Source of the DNA: an uncultured Eubacteriales bacterium
GTDB taxonomy: Bacteria > Bacillota > Clostridia > Christensenellales > QALW01
Direction of reading: 5' to 3'
Assembly (NCBI GenBank): GCA_900547955.1
Contig: URIR01000018.1
Coordinates: 1-35,442, forward strand
DNA length: 35,442 nucleotides
Position 1 is the stretch's first letter; each line of letters begins with the position of its first letter. The position numbers were made by a program, and so were the translations under genes. Below are positions 1 to 8,063 of the stretch, in pieces. The notes beneath the pieces were generated by a model, which saw nothing but the letters and a program-made list of their open reading frames with translations, was not told the DNA's origin and did not search any database.

Positions 1-31
1 AGCAGAGCTTTACGGCCCATAGGGAGACTCT

Positions 32-65
32 GCGCCCGGCCTAACGGCCGGGCGCCATTTTATCC
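32..65 (+). terminator. Rho-independent terminator at left edge
   Basis: A 10-bp perfect stem (32-41 with 46-55) with a TAAC loop is followed by a T-rich run. It would end a plus-strand transcript coming from left of the window. An upstream pairing of GCAGAG (2-7) with CTCTGC (28-33) is also possible. Confidence 0.55.
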
Positions 66-83
66 TTTTTAATATAAACAAAA

Positions 84-126
84 TTCCGTCCCCCCGCGCT
101 GCTAAAAGCAGCGCGGGGGGACGGAA
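84..126 (-). terminator. Strong hairpin terminator of the secreted protein gene
   Basis: A perfect 19-bp inverted repeat (84-102 and 108-126, loop TAAAA) lies 28 bp beyond the stop codon of the minus-strand gene. It is followed on that strand by a T-rich stretch. The perfect symmetry would also let it stop plus-strand transcripts. Confidence 0.75.
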
Positions 127-153
127 AGCCGACTTATTAAAATAAATAACCCG

Positions 154-1296
154 CTATTCCTTATCGGACGGCTTCTTCTTTTTCTTAGCAGCAACAACAG
201 CTATAACTATTACAGCTATAACCACAACCGCTGCAACAGCGGCAATAATCCAAATATTATTATTTGCCGATTCTTCACCCGTCTGGTCCGAAGAAGTAGC
301 TCCCGCCGTCACAGCAGTCGTTGCGTTCTGCCCGGCGTCCTCGCTCTGAGCAGGCTGCTCGGTCTCCTCGGGGGCGTCAGTAGGCTCAGGCCGAGGCGTC
401 TCAGCAGGCAAATTCGGAGTTTCGTCGTCAGGCAGATAAGTTACTTCCCCATCAGTATTGCTATAAAGCTGTAAAGAATCAACTACAATATTGTACTCGC
501 TCGGATTTTCCTCCTCTAATATGCCCGCCCATGGAACAAGCCTGAAATCCAGCTGTACTCCCGCCTTAACATTATCAAAATTCATATATCCGCTGGCAAG
601 CAGCTCCTCAATTTGAGCCTCGTCAGTATAGGTCTCAGGCAAAAACCAGCCAAACTCGCCGTCGCGGGAATTACCGCCCACTCCAGCTATTGTAAGAGGA
701 ATATCCACCCAGCCCTCAAAGCCCCAGGGAATAACTATACGGGTATTCTTCCAGGTTTCGGGTGCGTCAAAAACCACCTCTTCCTCTTCTCCACGCATAT
801 TATACATCTTGGTGCCAAGGTACGAGGTAACGGTAATCGTGTCGCCGTCCCCTATGCCGGGCGCGTTCAAAGTAAGATGCACCTGCAGGGTAACGTTATC
901 GTCTACATTATTCTTAACATAAAAACGAAACCCGTCCGCATTAGCCCAAGCCTCTTTTACAGCCGCCACTCTTTCCTCAGAGCCGTATTCGGTACCCGTG
1001 CGTTTGTATGTAGAGCGAAGCACATATGAACCGTATTCCGACTCATAGTCGGGAATCATAGCCAGGCCCTGCCTGGTATCCCCGTCCACAAGCTCGGCCA
1101 CGCCGTCTCCCAGCCCCCATGTGCTGTGGTCGTCCGGCTCAGTCACAGCTCCCGAAGCATTATTGATATCCTCCGCCGTAAGGTCGTCAAAGCCTTCCAG
1201 CATAATGGTCGCCTTCTGGTCAGGCTGAGCGGCAAAGGATACGCCGGCCAGCAGCACCATAACGCAAACCAGTAAAACAGCCGCTGTCTTCTTCAA
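154..1296 (-). CDS. Secreted, membrane-anchored beta-sandwich protein (carbohydrate-binding-like)
   Basis: The 380-residue product has an N-terminal signal peptide (MKKTAAVLLVCVMVLLAGVSFA, cleavage near residue 22). A beta-rich globular region of about 250 residues follows, with segments such as GFRFYVKNN and NIVVDSLQLYS that resemble carbohydrate-binding or galactose-binding-like jelly rolls. Next comes a Pro/Thr/Glu-rich linker (about 290-340) and a C-terminal membrane helix rich in Val, Ile and Ala, ending in a short Lys-rich tail. There is no LPXTG motif, so the helix itself is the anchor. The start is set by AGGAGG at 1305-1310, 8 bases before ATG. It is transcribed away from hflX and ends in a strong terminator, so it is monocistronic. 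It may be a surface binding protein serving the glycan-uptake operon in this window, but that is inference; no catalytic motif is visible. Confidence 0.8.
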   Translation of the reverse strand: MKKTAAVLLVCVMVLLAGVSFAAQPDQKATIMLEGFDDLTAEDINNASGAVTEPDDHSTWGLGDGVAELVDGDTRQGLAMIPDYESEYGSYVLRSTYKRTGTEYGSEERVAAVKEAWANADGFRFYVKNNVDDNVTLQVHLTLNAPGIGDGDTITVTSYLGTKMYNMRGEEEEVVFDAPETWKNTRIVIPWGFEGWVDIPLTIAGVGGNSRDGEFGWFLPETYTDEAQIEELLASGYMNFDNVKAGVQLDFRLVPWAGILEEENPSEYNIVVDSLQLYSNTDGEVTYLPDDETPNLPAETPRPEPTDAPEETEQPAQSEDAGQNATTAVTAGATSSDQTGEESANNNIWIIAAVAAVVVIAVIVIAVVAAKKKKKPSDKE

Positions 1297-1369
1297 TATA
1301 ATTACCTCCTAAAATAAATTGGCCCCGCAGACAAAATCCCAAATATCCAGCAGAGCAGTCTTTAAATAA

Positions 1370-1399
1370 ATTATACAATATTAAAATGCTGCGTTCCAT
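1370..1399 (-). promoter_or_regulatory. Possible promoter of the secreted protein gene
   Basis: A perfect TATAAT on the minus strand (1370-1375) lies about 75 bases upstream of the ATG. The -35 region is weak (TGGAAC-like at 17 bp), so the assignment rests mainly on the -10 box. Confidence 0.4.
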
Positions 1400-1597
1400 G
1401 CACAAAATTAACTATTTCATTCACAAAAAGCAGAATTAGCATTCAAAAATTTTTCCATATTTTCAGAAGCTTTGATACCCGCATTTACTCAAAAATTCGC
1501 TTATATCCCTTAAGCGTTGAAACAAGTTAAGGCCCTGCCCTGTACCCCGTCCCTCCGGAACGCGCTAAAAGACAGGCCAATGCAGAAATATAATCCA

Positions 1598-1627
1598 TTG
1601 CAATTATATACGGCGTTATGCTATAAT
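1598..1627 (+). promoter_or_regulatory. Putative sigma-A promoter of hflX with AT-rich palindrome
   Basis: TTGCAA (1598-1603), 18 bp, then TATAAT (1622-1627). The -10 lies inside an 11-bp inverted repeat (1620-1630 and 1639-1649, spacer CATTATGA) that could bind a regulator over the start site. The leader to the chosen ATG would be about 125 nt. Confidence 0.5.
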
Positions 1628-1756
1628 AATCATTATGAATTATTATAGCGCACTTAAAGCGCGCAATCCTTCCGCAAATGAACTGCGCCGCAGCCCGCGC
1701 AGGCATTGAACCGGGCAATAGCAATAATATACAGCATAAATATTAAAGAGGAATAT

Positions 1757-3478
1757 ATGACAGGCCCAGAAGCTAAAGGCATTAAAAAAGCTGTCCAACA
1801 GCAAATAGATAATTTAAAAAATATCAGCCTGGAACCAGGCGAGTTTATCTCCCAGCCCCTTATTCAGGCGCTGGCTGATATAACCGCCGCCGCTCAAAGA
1901 GAGGTATGCGTTTACATTACCCGGAGCGGAAAAATAATTTGGTCGTCCATAGGCGAAAGGGACAGAGTAGCCCTGGAGGGCATGAGCCTGCGCCGGAGTC
2001 AGCAGCGTCTTTCAGGCATTCGGTGTATACACACCCATCCGGGAGGAAACCATTCCCTTTCAAGCGCCGACCTTCAATCCCTGAAAAATCTGCGTCTGGA
2101 CGCAATAGCCGCAATAGGCGTAAAGGAAGGCCGGGCCGGATATATCAGCATGGCGGTACTGGATTTATACGATAACCAGCTTAAGCCAAAATTTATGCAC
2201 AGTCCCTCATGGAATATTCCCCAATCTGAATGGATGCAGGCAATATTGGACGCGGACAAAATAATAGTTAAAAATACTGCCTATGAAACTGCCCCCGCTA
2301 AAGAAAAGGTTATGCTTCTGGGACACGGAGATCTTGCCGAATTGAGAGCTCTTACGCATACGGCCGGAGGCGAGGTCTGCGCCGAAATTATCCAAAAGGG
2401 CAGGCCGCTGGGCGAAGGCAAGCTTAAAGACGCCGCTTTATCCGCCCAGGCCAACGAGGCCCAGCTTATAATATACGATGGAGAGCTTTCCCCTTCACGC
2501 AAATATGAGCTGGAAAAAATATTTTGTCTGCCCGTGCTTGACCGAACCGCACTCATTCTGGACATATTCGCCATGCGCGCCCGTTCGGGCGAAGGCCAGC
2601 TGCAAGTAGAGCTTGCGCAATGCAAATACGCGCTCTCCCATCTGACAGGACAAGGCAGCGAGCTCTCCCGTCAGGGCGGAGGAATAGGCACGCGGGGCCC
2701 GGGCGAAAAAAAGCTGGAAACCGACCGCCGCCATTTAAAGCGCCGGGAAGCGGAATTGGAAAAGCAGCTGGAGCAGCTCTCCCTTCAGCGCAGCCTTATG
2801 AGAAAAAAGCGAAAGAGAAGCGGAACCCCTCTTATTACCCTTATAGGCTATACAAACGCGGGCAAAAGCACCCTTTTAAACGCTCTGACCGGCGCGGACG
2901 CCTTTTGCGAGGATAAGCTGTTCGCTACCTTGGACCCTCTCACGCGCGCCTGCCGGCTGCCCGACGGCAGCCAGGCTCTTATAACCGACACCGTAGGCTT
3001 TATACGCCGGCTGCCTCATTTGCTCATTGAAGCCTTTAAATCTACCCTGGAGGAGGCTAGCCAGAGCGAATTGCTGCTCCATGTTCTGGACGCTTCCGAC
3101 CCCGAGCTGGAAGCGCATATAGAGGCATGCGAGAGGGTGCTTGAAGAGATAGGCGCGGCAGAAATCCCCAGAATAATGGTGTTTAATAAAGCGAACCGAG
3201 CTTCAAAGCTTCCCCTTTACAAGGACAGCGTATGCATAAGCGCGCTTACAGGCGAGGGTCTGGAGCTCTTAAAGACCGAAATGCTTAAACGATTAAACGC
3301 ATGTATGGACTGCGTAACGCTGGACGTTCCCTATTCGCGCGGCGATGTGCTTTCACTTATTCATTCCCTGGCTAAGGACAGCTCTATAAACTATCTGCCT
3401 GAATACGCCAGAGTTGAATTTACCTCGTCCAGAGAGAGCGCCCGAATTATCTGCGCCGCATTGAATAAGCACGGTTAG
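1757..3478 (+). CDS. hflX: GTPase HflX, long clostridial form with JAMM-like N-terminal domain
   Basis: HflX is a ribosome-associated GTPase that splits stalled or hibernating ribosomes. The family signature GTRGPGEKKLETDRR is present. It is followed by a coiled linker and the G domain: G1 GYTNAGKST, G2 region TLDPLTR, G3 DTVGFI, G4 NKAN and G5-like SALTGEG. The roughly 190-residue N-terminal extension carries HTHPGGNHSLSSAD (2030-2071), an exact match to the JAMM/MPN+ pattern H-x-H-x7-S-x2-D. The extension is, as I recall, usual for clostridial HflX, but absent from the roughly 430-residue E. coli protein. The start at 1757 is preferred because AAGAGGA sits 5 bases before it; an in-frame ATG at 1706 has no such site. 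The product is 573 residues. The next gene follows after 56 bp and is probably co-transcribed. Confidence 0.93.
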   Translation: MTGPEAKGIKKAVQQQIDNLKNISLEPGEFISQPLIQALADITAAAQREVCVYITRSGKIIWSSIGERDRVALEGMSLRRSQQRLSGIRCIHTHPGGNHSLSSADLQSLKNLRLDAIAAIGVKEGRAGYISMAVLDLYDNQLKPKFMHSPSWNIPQSEWMQAILDADKIIVKNTAYETAPAKEKVMLLGHGDLAELRALTHTAGGEVCAEIIQKGRPLGEGKLKDAALSAQANEAQLIIYDGELSPSRKYELEKIFCLPVLDRTALILDIFAMRARSGEGQLQVELAQCKYALSHLTGQGSELSRQGGGIGTRGPGEKKLETDRRHLKRREAELEKQLEQLSLQRSLMRKKRKRSGTPLITLIGYTNAGKSTLLNALTGADAFCEDKLFATLDPLTRACRLPDGSQALITDTVGFIRRLPHLLIEAFKSTLEEASQSELLLHVLDASDPELEAHIEACERVLEEIGAAEIPRIMVFNKANRASKLPLYKDSVCISALTGEGLELLKTEMLKRLNACMDCVTLDVPYSRGDVLSLIHSLAKDSSINYLPEYARVEFTSSRESARIICAALNKHG

Positions 3479-3534
3479 CTTGGCTTTTATTCAAACATAT
3501 AGCTGCAACGCAAAAAACAGACGGGAGATTATTT

Positions 3535-4170
3535 ATGATAAAATTAGAAAATACAAGCGTAATGAATTTGGAAAACGCGCTAAGAGGAGCGCGCAATCCC
3601 ATGTCTAGCTGGGACCGCTCGGACAGCTTTTGGAATGATGAGCACAATTACATTCTAGGACCCAACGACCTTTCGCTTGCGCGCAGACTATGTACTGCCG
3701 GACCCGACCACCGCAAATTTATCAGACAGATATTTGTCAGCGTAGATATAACCGCTCCGCTGTACTGGTGGAAGGAATTTGATACCTATAAGGTAGGGAC
3801 CGTGGCCAATTCCACCAGCACAATGCACAAAATTCATTCCAAGCCCTTCAGCCTGGAGGATTTCAGTACGGATAAAATGAACGGACAGGCCCTGGAGGCC
3901 ATGCGCGGAATAATAAGCAGCCTGGAAGCGCTTAGGCTGGATTACATCCAGAATAAGGACAAGCAGCTATGGTACAGCATAATACAGCTTCTGCCCTCCA
4001 GCTACAACCAAAGGCGCACCTGTACCATGAATTACGAAAATCTGGTCAATATGTATTACGCGCGTATGCGGCATAAATTGGACGAATGGCGGGAATACTG
4101 CAAATGGATAGAAGCCCTGCCCTACGCGGGGGATATGATACTGATAAAAGCAAACGCGCCCGAAGGCTAA
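3535..4170 (+). CDS. ThyX-like protein lacking the RHR signature (uncharacterised)
   Basis: This 211-residue protein has no obvious catalytic motif. By eye it aligns with flavin-dependent thymidylate synthase ThyX over most of its length. VSVDITAPLYWWKEFDTYKV sits where ThyX has the segment leading into its RHRxxSxNExSxRY motif. LPSSYNQ...TMNYENLVNMYYARM...EWREY matches the C-terminal LP...T.N.R.L..F...R.....EIR.Y region. The RHR residues that bind FAD and dUMP are replaced by DTYKV, so thymidylate synthase activity is unlikely. It may be a repurposed paralogue. The start is supported by GGGAG at 3523-3527, 7 bases upstream. It follows hflX closely and is followed by a cloverleaf element. The homology is an unverified visual alignment; the ORF itself is convincing. 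Confidence 0.75.
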   Translation: MIKLENTSVMNLENALRGARNPMSSWDRSDSFWNDEHNYILGPNDLSLARRLCTAGPDHRKFIRQIFVSVDITAPLYWWKEFDTYKVGTVANSTSTMHKIHSKPFSLEDFSTDKMNGQALEAMRGIISSLEALRLDYIQNKDKQLWYSIIQLLPSSYNQRRTCTMNYENLVNMYYARMRHKLDEWREYCKWIEALPYAGDMILIKANAPEG

Positions 4171-4191
4171 GGCCCGGGGGTTTTAAGCCGT

Positions 4192-4329
4192 AAATTCTTT
4201 TAACAGGCGCTGAGGCGGGGGCGCGGCTCTTGGGCCCGGCTTAAGCCGGGCCGGGCCGGGCTTCGCCCGGCCTGCGGCCGGAGGCCGCCAAGAGCCGCGC
4301 CCCCGCCTCAGCGCCTGTTAAAAGAATTT
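4192..4329. repeat. Cloverleaf element 1 (41-bp outer stem, three inner hairpins)
   Basis: A perfect 41-bp inverted repeat (4192-4232 and 4289-4329) encloses three successive hairpins: 4233-4252 (8 bp, TTAA), 4254-4272 (8 bp, TTC) and 4274-4288 (6 bp, GGA). The outer stem is AT-rich at its base and very GC-rich toward the junction, closing with CTTG/CAAG. It lies between the ThyX-like gene and the deoR promoter, both on the plus strand, so it may also end upstream transcription. Confidence 0.85.
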
Positions 4330-4391
4330 CTTATTTGCTTGCCGTCTCTCCAATGCTCCTCCTTAAGGCGCAAAGCCCGCTTATTTTTATG

Positions 4392-4420
4392 TTTACAAAT
4401 AACCCCGCAGACAGTATAAT
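4392..4420 (+). promoter_or_regulatory. Consensus sigma-A promoter of the deoR-sorE operon
   Basis: TTTACA (4392-4397), 17 bp, TATAAT (4415-4420). The start site would fall near 4427, giving a leader of about 45 nt. DeoR-type regulators usually repress their own operon, so an operator near here is likely but I do not see a clear one. Confidence 0.75.
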
Positions 4421-4470
4421 ATTTTATATGCAAGCGCATATATAAAACCCCCTGGAGGTAATAGTAATAT

Positions 4471-5226
4471 ATGAACTCTGACAGACGCGAGGCAATCCTG
4501 AATTATATAAAGGAACGCGGTCATGCCAGCTTAAAGGAGCTAAAGGAAATTTGGAGCGGTCTGTCAGAAATGACTCTGCGGCGCGATATGGCCTACCTTG
4601 AAGAAAAAGGCCATATAATACGCACGCGCGGAGGCGCCGTAGCCGCAAACGTCACCTCTATGGTCTCTGAAGACGTTTACGCGCGCCGCGCTGCTCTTAA
4701 TATCAACGAAAAGCAGGCTATCGCTCATAAGGCGCTGGCGCTGGCCAGAGAGCGCTGTTCTATTTTTATAGATTCAGGCTCGACTATGATGTGCTTTGCG
4801 CGCGCGCTGAACGACGCAAGCTATTATATTATTACCGCCGACCCTAATATAGCTCTGGAATGCATTCACCGCCAGCATACCAGCGTTACTCTGATAGGCG
4901 GTAACCTCAGCCGCAATACCCTCTCGGCTTCAGGCGCAAATTCTATGGAATTTCTTAAAAACCTGAATATAGATATAGCCTTTATGTCTTGTTCGGGTTA
5001 CGCGCACGAAACAGGCTTTACCAGCGGCACCTTCAGCGAATGCGAATTAAAGCGCGCCGTGCTGGATAAAGCCAGCAGCCGAATAATGCTCATGGATTCG
5101 TCCAAGGCGGATAAGCGCATGCCCTTTTCCTTTGCGCGCCTGAACGAATTAAATTATCTGGTTACTGACAATATACCCCAAAGCCTGAAAAAAGAGGCCC
5201 AGGAATGTGGAGTAAAGGTGCTTTAA
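4471..5226 (+). CDS. DeoR-family transcriptional regulator
   Basis: A 251-residue regulator with the standard DeoR layout. The N-terminal winged helix-turn-helix (about residues 1-57) contains LKELKEIWSGLSEMTLRRDM and ends in the family's TRGGAV hairpin. The C-terminal sugar-phosphate sensor (DeoRC) has IFIDSGSTM near the effector site, TADPNIALEC, LIGGNLS and the MDSSKADKRMPF segment. Members usually repress sugar catabolic operons and release DNA when a phosphorylated sugar binds. GGAGG at 4454-4458 precedes the ATG. The downstream dehydrogenase starts 39 bp after the stop and is the probable target, which suggests the effector is a hexose phosphate such as sorbose 1-phosphate or a relative. 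Confidence 0.9.
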   Translation: MNSDRREAILNYIKERGHASLKELKEIWSGLSEMTLRRDMAYLEEKGHIIRTRGGAVAANVTSMVSEDVYARRAALNINEKQAIAHKALALARERCSIFIDSGSTMMCFARALNDASYYIITADPNIALECIHRQHTSVTLIGGNLSRNTLSASGANSMEFLKNLNIDIAFMSCSGYAHETGFTSGTFSECELKRAVLDKASSRIMLMDSSKADKRMPFSFARLNELNYLVTDNIPQSLKKEAQECGVKVL

Positions 5227-5265
5227 AAGACCTTACGCATAATTTTAAAAATATGGAGGAATATA

Positions 5266-6528
5266 ATGAAAACCAAAGCGGTTAGACTTTACGGCAAAAA
5301 CGATTTACGGCTGGAGGAATTTGAGCTTCCCGAAATAAAGGAAGACGAGATACTGGCGCACGTCATATCTGATTCCATATGCATGTCCAGCTACAAGGCG
5401 TCCATACAGGGCGCCGACCACAAGCGCGTGCCCAACGACGTAAGCGAGCATCCCATTATCATAGGGCATGAATTCTGCGGCGAAATTGTAGAGGTAGGAA
5501 AGAAATGGCAAAATCAGTTTAAGCCGGGGGATAAATTTTCCATACAGCCCGCGATAAACAACGAAGGCTCCCTTGCGGCTCCGGGCTATTCTTTCCCCTA
5601 CATAGGCGGAGACGCAACCTATATTGTTATTCCCGCCCTGGTTATGGAATACGGCTGCCTGCTCAAATATAATGGAGACAGCTTCTTCGGCGGCTCTCTT
5701 GCCGAACCTATGAGCTGCATTGTAGGCGGCTATCACGCGCAGTATCATACCGCGCAGGGCAGCTATGAGCATAAAATGGGCATAGTACCGGGCGGCAAAA
5801 TGGCCATTCTGGCCGGAGTAGGCCCCATGGGACTGGGCGCTATTGACTACGCGCTGCACGGTCCTATAAAGCCCTCGCTGCTTGTTGTAACAGATATCAG
5901 CCAGGACAGGCTGGACCGGGCCGCTTCCATCTTTACCGCCGAGGACGCGGCTAAAAACGGAGTTCGGCTTATCTATAAAAATACCTCTGAGGGCGATCCA
6001 GTTGCCCAGCTTATGGAGCTCAGCAGCGGCACGGGCTATGACGACGTATATGTATATGCGCCCGTTAAAGCGGTTGTTGAACAAGGCGACCGCATTTTAG
6101 GCAATAACGGCTGCCTTAATTTCTTCGCCGGCCCTACAAACACCCAGTTCAGAGCGGAATTTAATTTCTACAACGTGCACTATGCGGGCACCCATATTGT
6201 TGGAACCTCGGGCGGCAACACAGCGGACATGATTGAATCCCTGGATATGATGAGCAAAGGGCTGCTCAATCCAGCCGTTATGGTAACTCATATAGGCGGG
6301 CTTAACGCAGTTATAGACACCACTCTTAATCTGCCCAATATCCCCGGCGGCAAAAAGCTTATTTACAACAATATCAAGCTCGAGCTGACCGCCATTGCCG
6401 ATTTTGCGGAAAAGGGCAGGACCGACCCGCTGTTCAGGCAGTTAGACGATATTGTTAAGCGCAACAACGGTCTCTGGTGCGCCGAGGCGGAAAAATATCT
6501 GCTGGCCAACGCTCCATCCATAAATTAA
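5266..6528 (+). CDS. sorE: Zn-dependent dehydrogenase, L-sorbose-1-phosphate reductase / YggP type
   Basis: A 420-residue medium-chain dehydrogenase. It closely resembles E. coli YggP and SorE of the sorbose pathway: KRVPNDVSEHPIIIGHE near residue 55-70, LAEPMSCIVGGYHAQYHT in the middle, NFFAGPT, then VGTSGGNTADM and LNLPNIPGGKKLIYNNI. Zinc is probably held by Cys in SICMSS and by the GHE motif. The nucleotide-binding Rossmann glycines are in AGVGPMGLGA. SorE reduces L-sorbose 1-phosphate to glucitol 6-phosphate with NAD(P)H; the true substrate here is unknown because no PTS or aldolase genes are adjacent. GGAGG sits before the ATG. It is the second gene of the deoR operon and ends in an intrinsic terminator. 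Confidence 0.88.
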   Translation: MKTKAVRLYGKNDLRLEEFELPEIKEDEILAHVISDSICMSSYKASIQGADHKRVPNDVSEHPIIIGHEFCGEIVEVGKKWQNQFKPGDKFSIQPAINNEGSLAAPGYSFPYIGGDATYIVIPALVMEYGCLLKYNGDSFFGGSLAEPMSCIVGGYHAQYHTAQGSYEHKMGIVPGGKMAILAGVGPMGLGAIDYALHGPIKPSLLVVTDISQDRLDRAASIFTAEDAAKNGVRLIYKNTSEGDPVAQLMELSSGTGYDDVYVYAPVKAVVEQGDRILGNNGCLNFFAGPTNTQFRAEFNFYNVHYAGTHIVGTSGGNTADMIESLDMMSKGLLNPAVMVTHIGGLNAVIDTTLNLPNIPGGKKLIYNNIKLELTAIADFAEKGRTDPLFRQLDDIVKRNNGLWCAEAEKYLLANAPSIN

Positions 6529-6550
6529 GCCTTAAGCGCAGCTTTCGCTT

Positions 6551-6595
6551 GCCGCTCCCGGTTTTTAAATGAAGCCGGGGGCGGCTTTATTTTAT
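6551..6595 (+). terminator. Terminator of the deoR-sorE operon
   Basis: GCCGCTCCCGGTTT (6551-6564) pairs with GAAGCCGGGGGCGGC (6571-6585), with one or two wobble pairs, and is followed by TTTATTTTAT. It lies 22 bp after the sorE stop codon. Confidence 0.8.
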
Positions 6596-6650
6596 GGCAG
6601 CGGCGAGTTGTTTTAATCTTTAAGAATATTAATTGCTATTATATTAAAAT

Positions 6651-6796
6651 GGTTAAGCGCGCGGAAATTCAGGCGGGGGGCGGCTCTTGCGGCCGTGAAG
6701 CGGCCGCCGGGCCGGGCCGCAGGCCCGGCCCGGGTCAGGCGCCGTTCGGCGCCTGACCAAGAGCCGCCCCCCGCCTGAATTTCCGCGCGCTTAACC
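6651..6796. repeat. Cloverleaf element 2 (39-bp outer stem, three inner hairpins)
   Basis: A perfect 39-bp inverted repeat (6651-6689 and 6758-6796) encloses hairpins at 6690-6706 (6 bp), 6707-6733 (12 bp, GCA loop) and 6734-6757 (10 bp, GTTC loop). The part of the outer stem next to the junction (GGCGGGGGG-CGGCTCTTG) is close to that of element 1. It lies between two ordinary terminators in a convergent gap, so termination alone does not explain it. Confidence 0.87.
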
Positions 6797-6820
6797 GGGC
6801 AGCCAGTATAAAGGGCAAGC

Positions 6821-6871
6821 CTTTAAATGCAAATAAGCCCGGCCTAAGGCCGGGCTTATTTGCATTTAAAG
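6821..6871 (-). terminator. Terminator of the large glycan-uptake operon
   Basis: A perfect 24-bp inverted repeat (6821-6844 and 6848-6871, loop TAA) lies just past the last permease gene. Read on the minus strand, the GC core is followed by a TTATTTGCATTT run that forms the U-rich tail. Confidence 0.8.
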
Positions 6872-6889
6872 TATTTCTAAAGCTTATTA

Positions 6890-8050
6890 TTATCCAACCA
6901 TACCCGAACGTTCAATAGACTGGGTAAAGAACTGCTGGCAGAATACATATAGTATAATCAGCGGGGTAATATGCAGTATGACTGCAACGGCGTCGTATAT
7001 AGTTTGAATTGCGGCGTCGTTCTGCCTATCCAGTACCTGCGTCACATATGTATAACCCGCCTGCCCTATCCTTGTAGCCATAACCTCCGCCGAGGGATAC
7101 AGCATCTTTAAATACCACGCGTCGTTATACTGGAATACAAACGCAAACAGGATTACCGTTATCAAAAGGGGCAGCGCGCTGGGCAGCATTATCTGCCAGA
7201 AGGTTCTGAAGGTATTCGCGCCGTCTATATAGGCTGCCTCCTCCAATTCCTTAGGCTGATTCTTAAAGTACTGCCTCAGCAGGAATATATACAGCCCGTT
7301 CCTGTACATGACCGCCGTAGCGCTCATTGCTATAAACGCGCCCCAGCCTCCCACTAGATTCAGGCCCGCGCCTTCGTTATAGAGATACTGGGAATTCATA
7401 GAGAACATTGTAAGGATATCAAAATTCCTGTATCTCATCTTCATAGCGTCGGCCAACAGCTGCACGGGAATAACCAGAGTTATTATAACCAATGCAAATA
7501 TAAAGCCGCAGCCCTTAAACTTAAAACGCGCCAAGCCATATGCCACCAGCGTACAGGAAACCATCTGCAAAATGCCAAGGCCCAGCGAGGAAATAACGCT
7601 GTTTATCAGCAGCGTACCCGCGCGCATATGATTCCACATTGCAATATAGTTATTAAAGCTCATGGAGCGGGGGATAAATATAACCGTACTGTCATACATA
7701 TCCTGCTCCGATTTTAAGGACGCGATAAGCAGCGTCAGTATGGGATAGAGCACTAAGAAGCATAAGCCGGTAAGCAAAACCGTTCTTACTATGGCCCATA
7801 CTACCTTGCGCAGCTTTTTAGATTTTAAAAACTGCTTAACTCTTTCCCAGCCCTTTGCCTTTTCAATCTTAAGGCTGTCTATTTCCTCTGCTCCTACAAG
7901 ATTAATAGCTTTTTCAGGCTTTCTGGAGCGTTTGGGGGCCTTTTCTTTTTTCTTCTTTGCTTTTGCCTCGCCGCCCGAAGGGTTTTTATCCATTTCAGCC
8001 TCCGGCTGCTGCTCCTTTATAACCTTTTGCTCGGTTTCTTTCTTAGCCAT
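6890..8050 (-). CDS. Carbohydrate ABC transporter permease, MalG type
   Basis: Inner-membrane subunit of an ABC sugar importer. The binding-protein-dependent transport signature (EAA loop) reads EEAAYIDGANTFRTFWQIMLP in the C-terminal third, the usual contact site for the ATPase. Six or so hydrophobic segments follow a long, strongly charged cytoplasmic N-terminus (about 75 residues, many Lys and Glu), which is longer than normal for MalG-type subunits. The start at 8050 has GGGGGGTG upstream; an ATG at 8071 overlaps the previous gene's stop but lacks a ribosome site. Product 386 residues. Last gene of the operon, paired with the permease immediately upstream. Confidence 0.9.
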   Translation of the reverse strand: MAKKETEQKVIKEQQPEAEMDKNPSGGEAKAKKKKEKAPKRSRKPEKAINLVGAEEIDSLKIEKAKGWERVKQFLKSKKLRKVVWAIVRTVLLTGLCFLVLYPILTLLIASLKSEQDMYDSTVIFIPRSMSFNNYIAMWNHMRAGTLLINSVISSLGLGILQMVSCTLVAYGLARFKFKGCGFIFALVIITLVIPVQLLADAMKMRYRNFDILTMFSMNSQYLYNEGAGLNLVGGWGAFIAMSATAVMYRNGLYIFLLRQYFKNQPKELEEAAYIDGANTFRTFWQIMLPSALPLLITVILFAFVFQYNDAWYLKMLYPSAEVMATRIGQAGYTYVTQVLDRQNDAAIQTIYDAVAVILHITPLIILYVFCQQFFTQSIERSGMVG

Positions 8051-8063
8051 CCCAACACCCCCC

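Noticed and set aside
4192..4329. Integron attC site or tRNA-like gene at the cloverleaf
   Set aside because: No R/L box core sites of attC, no tRNA invariant bases, no integron integrase; only the overall folded shape is similar.
5305..6084. A long minus-strand open frame inside the sorE-like gene
   Set aside because: It is antisense to a well-supported dehydrogenase with family motifs and has no recognisable domain; open antisense frames are expected from its codon use.
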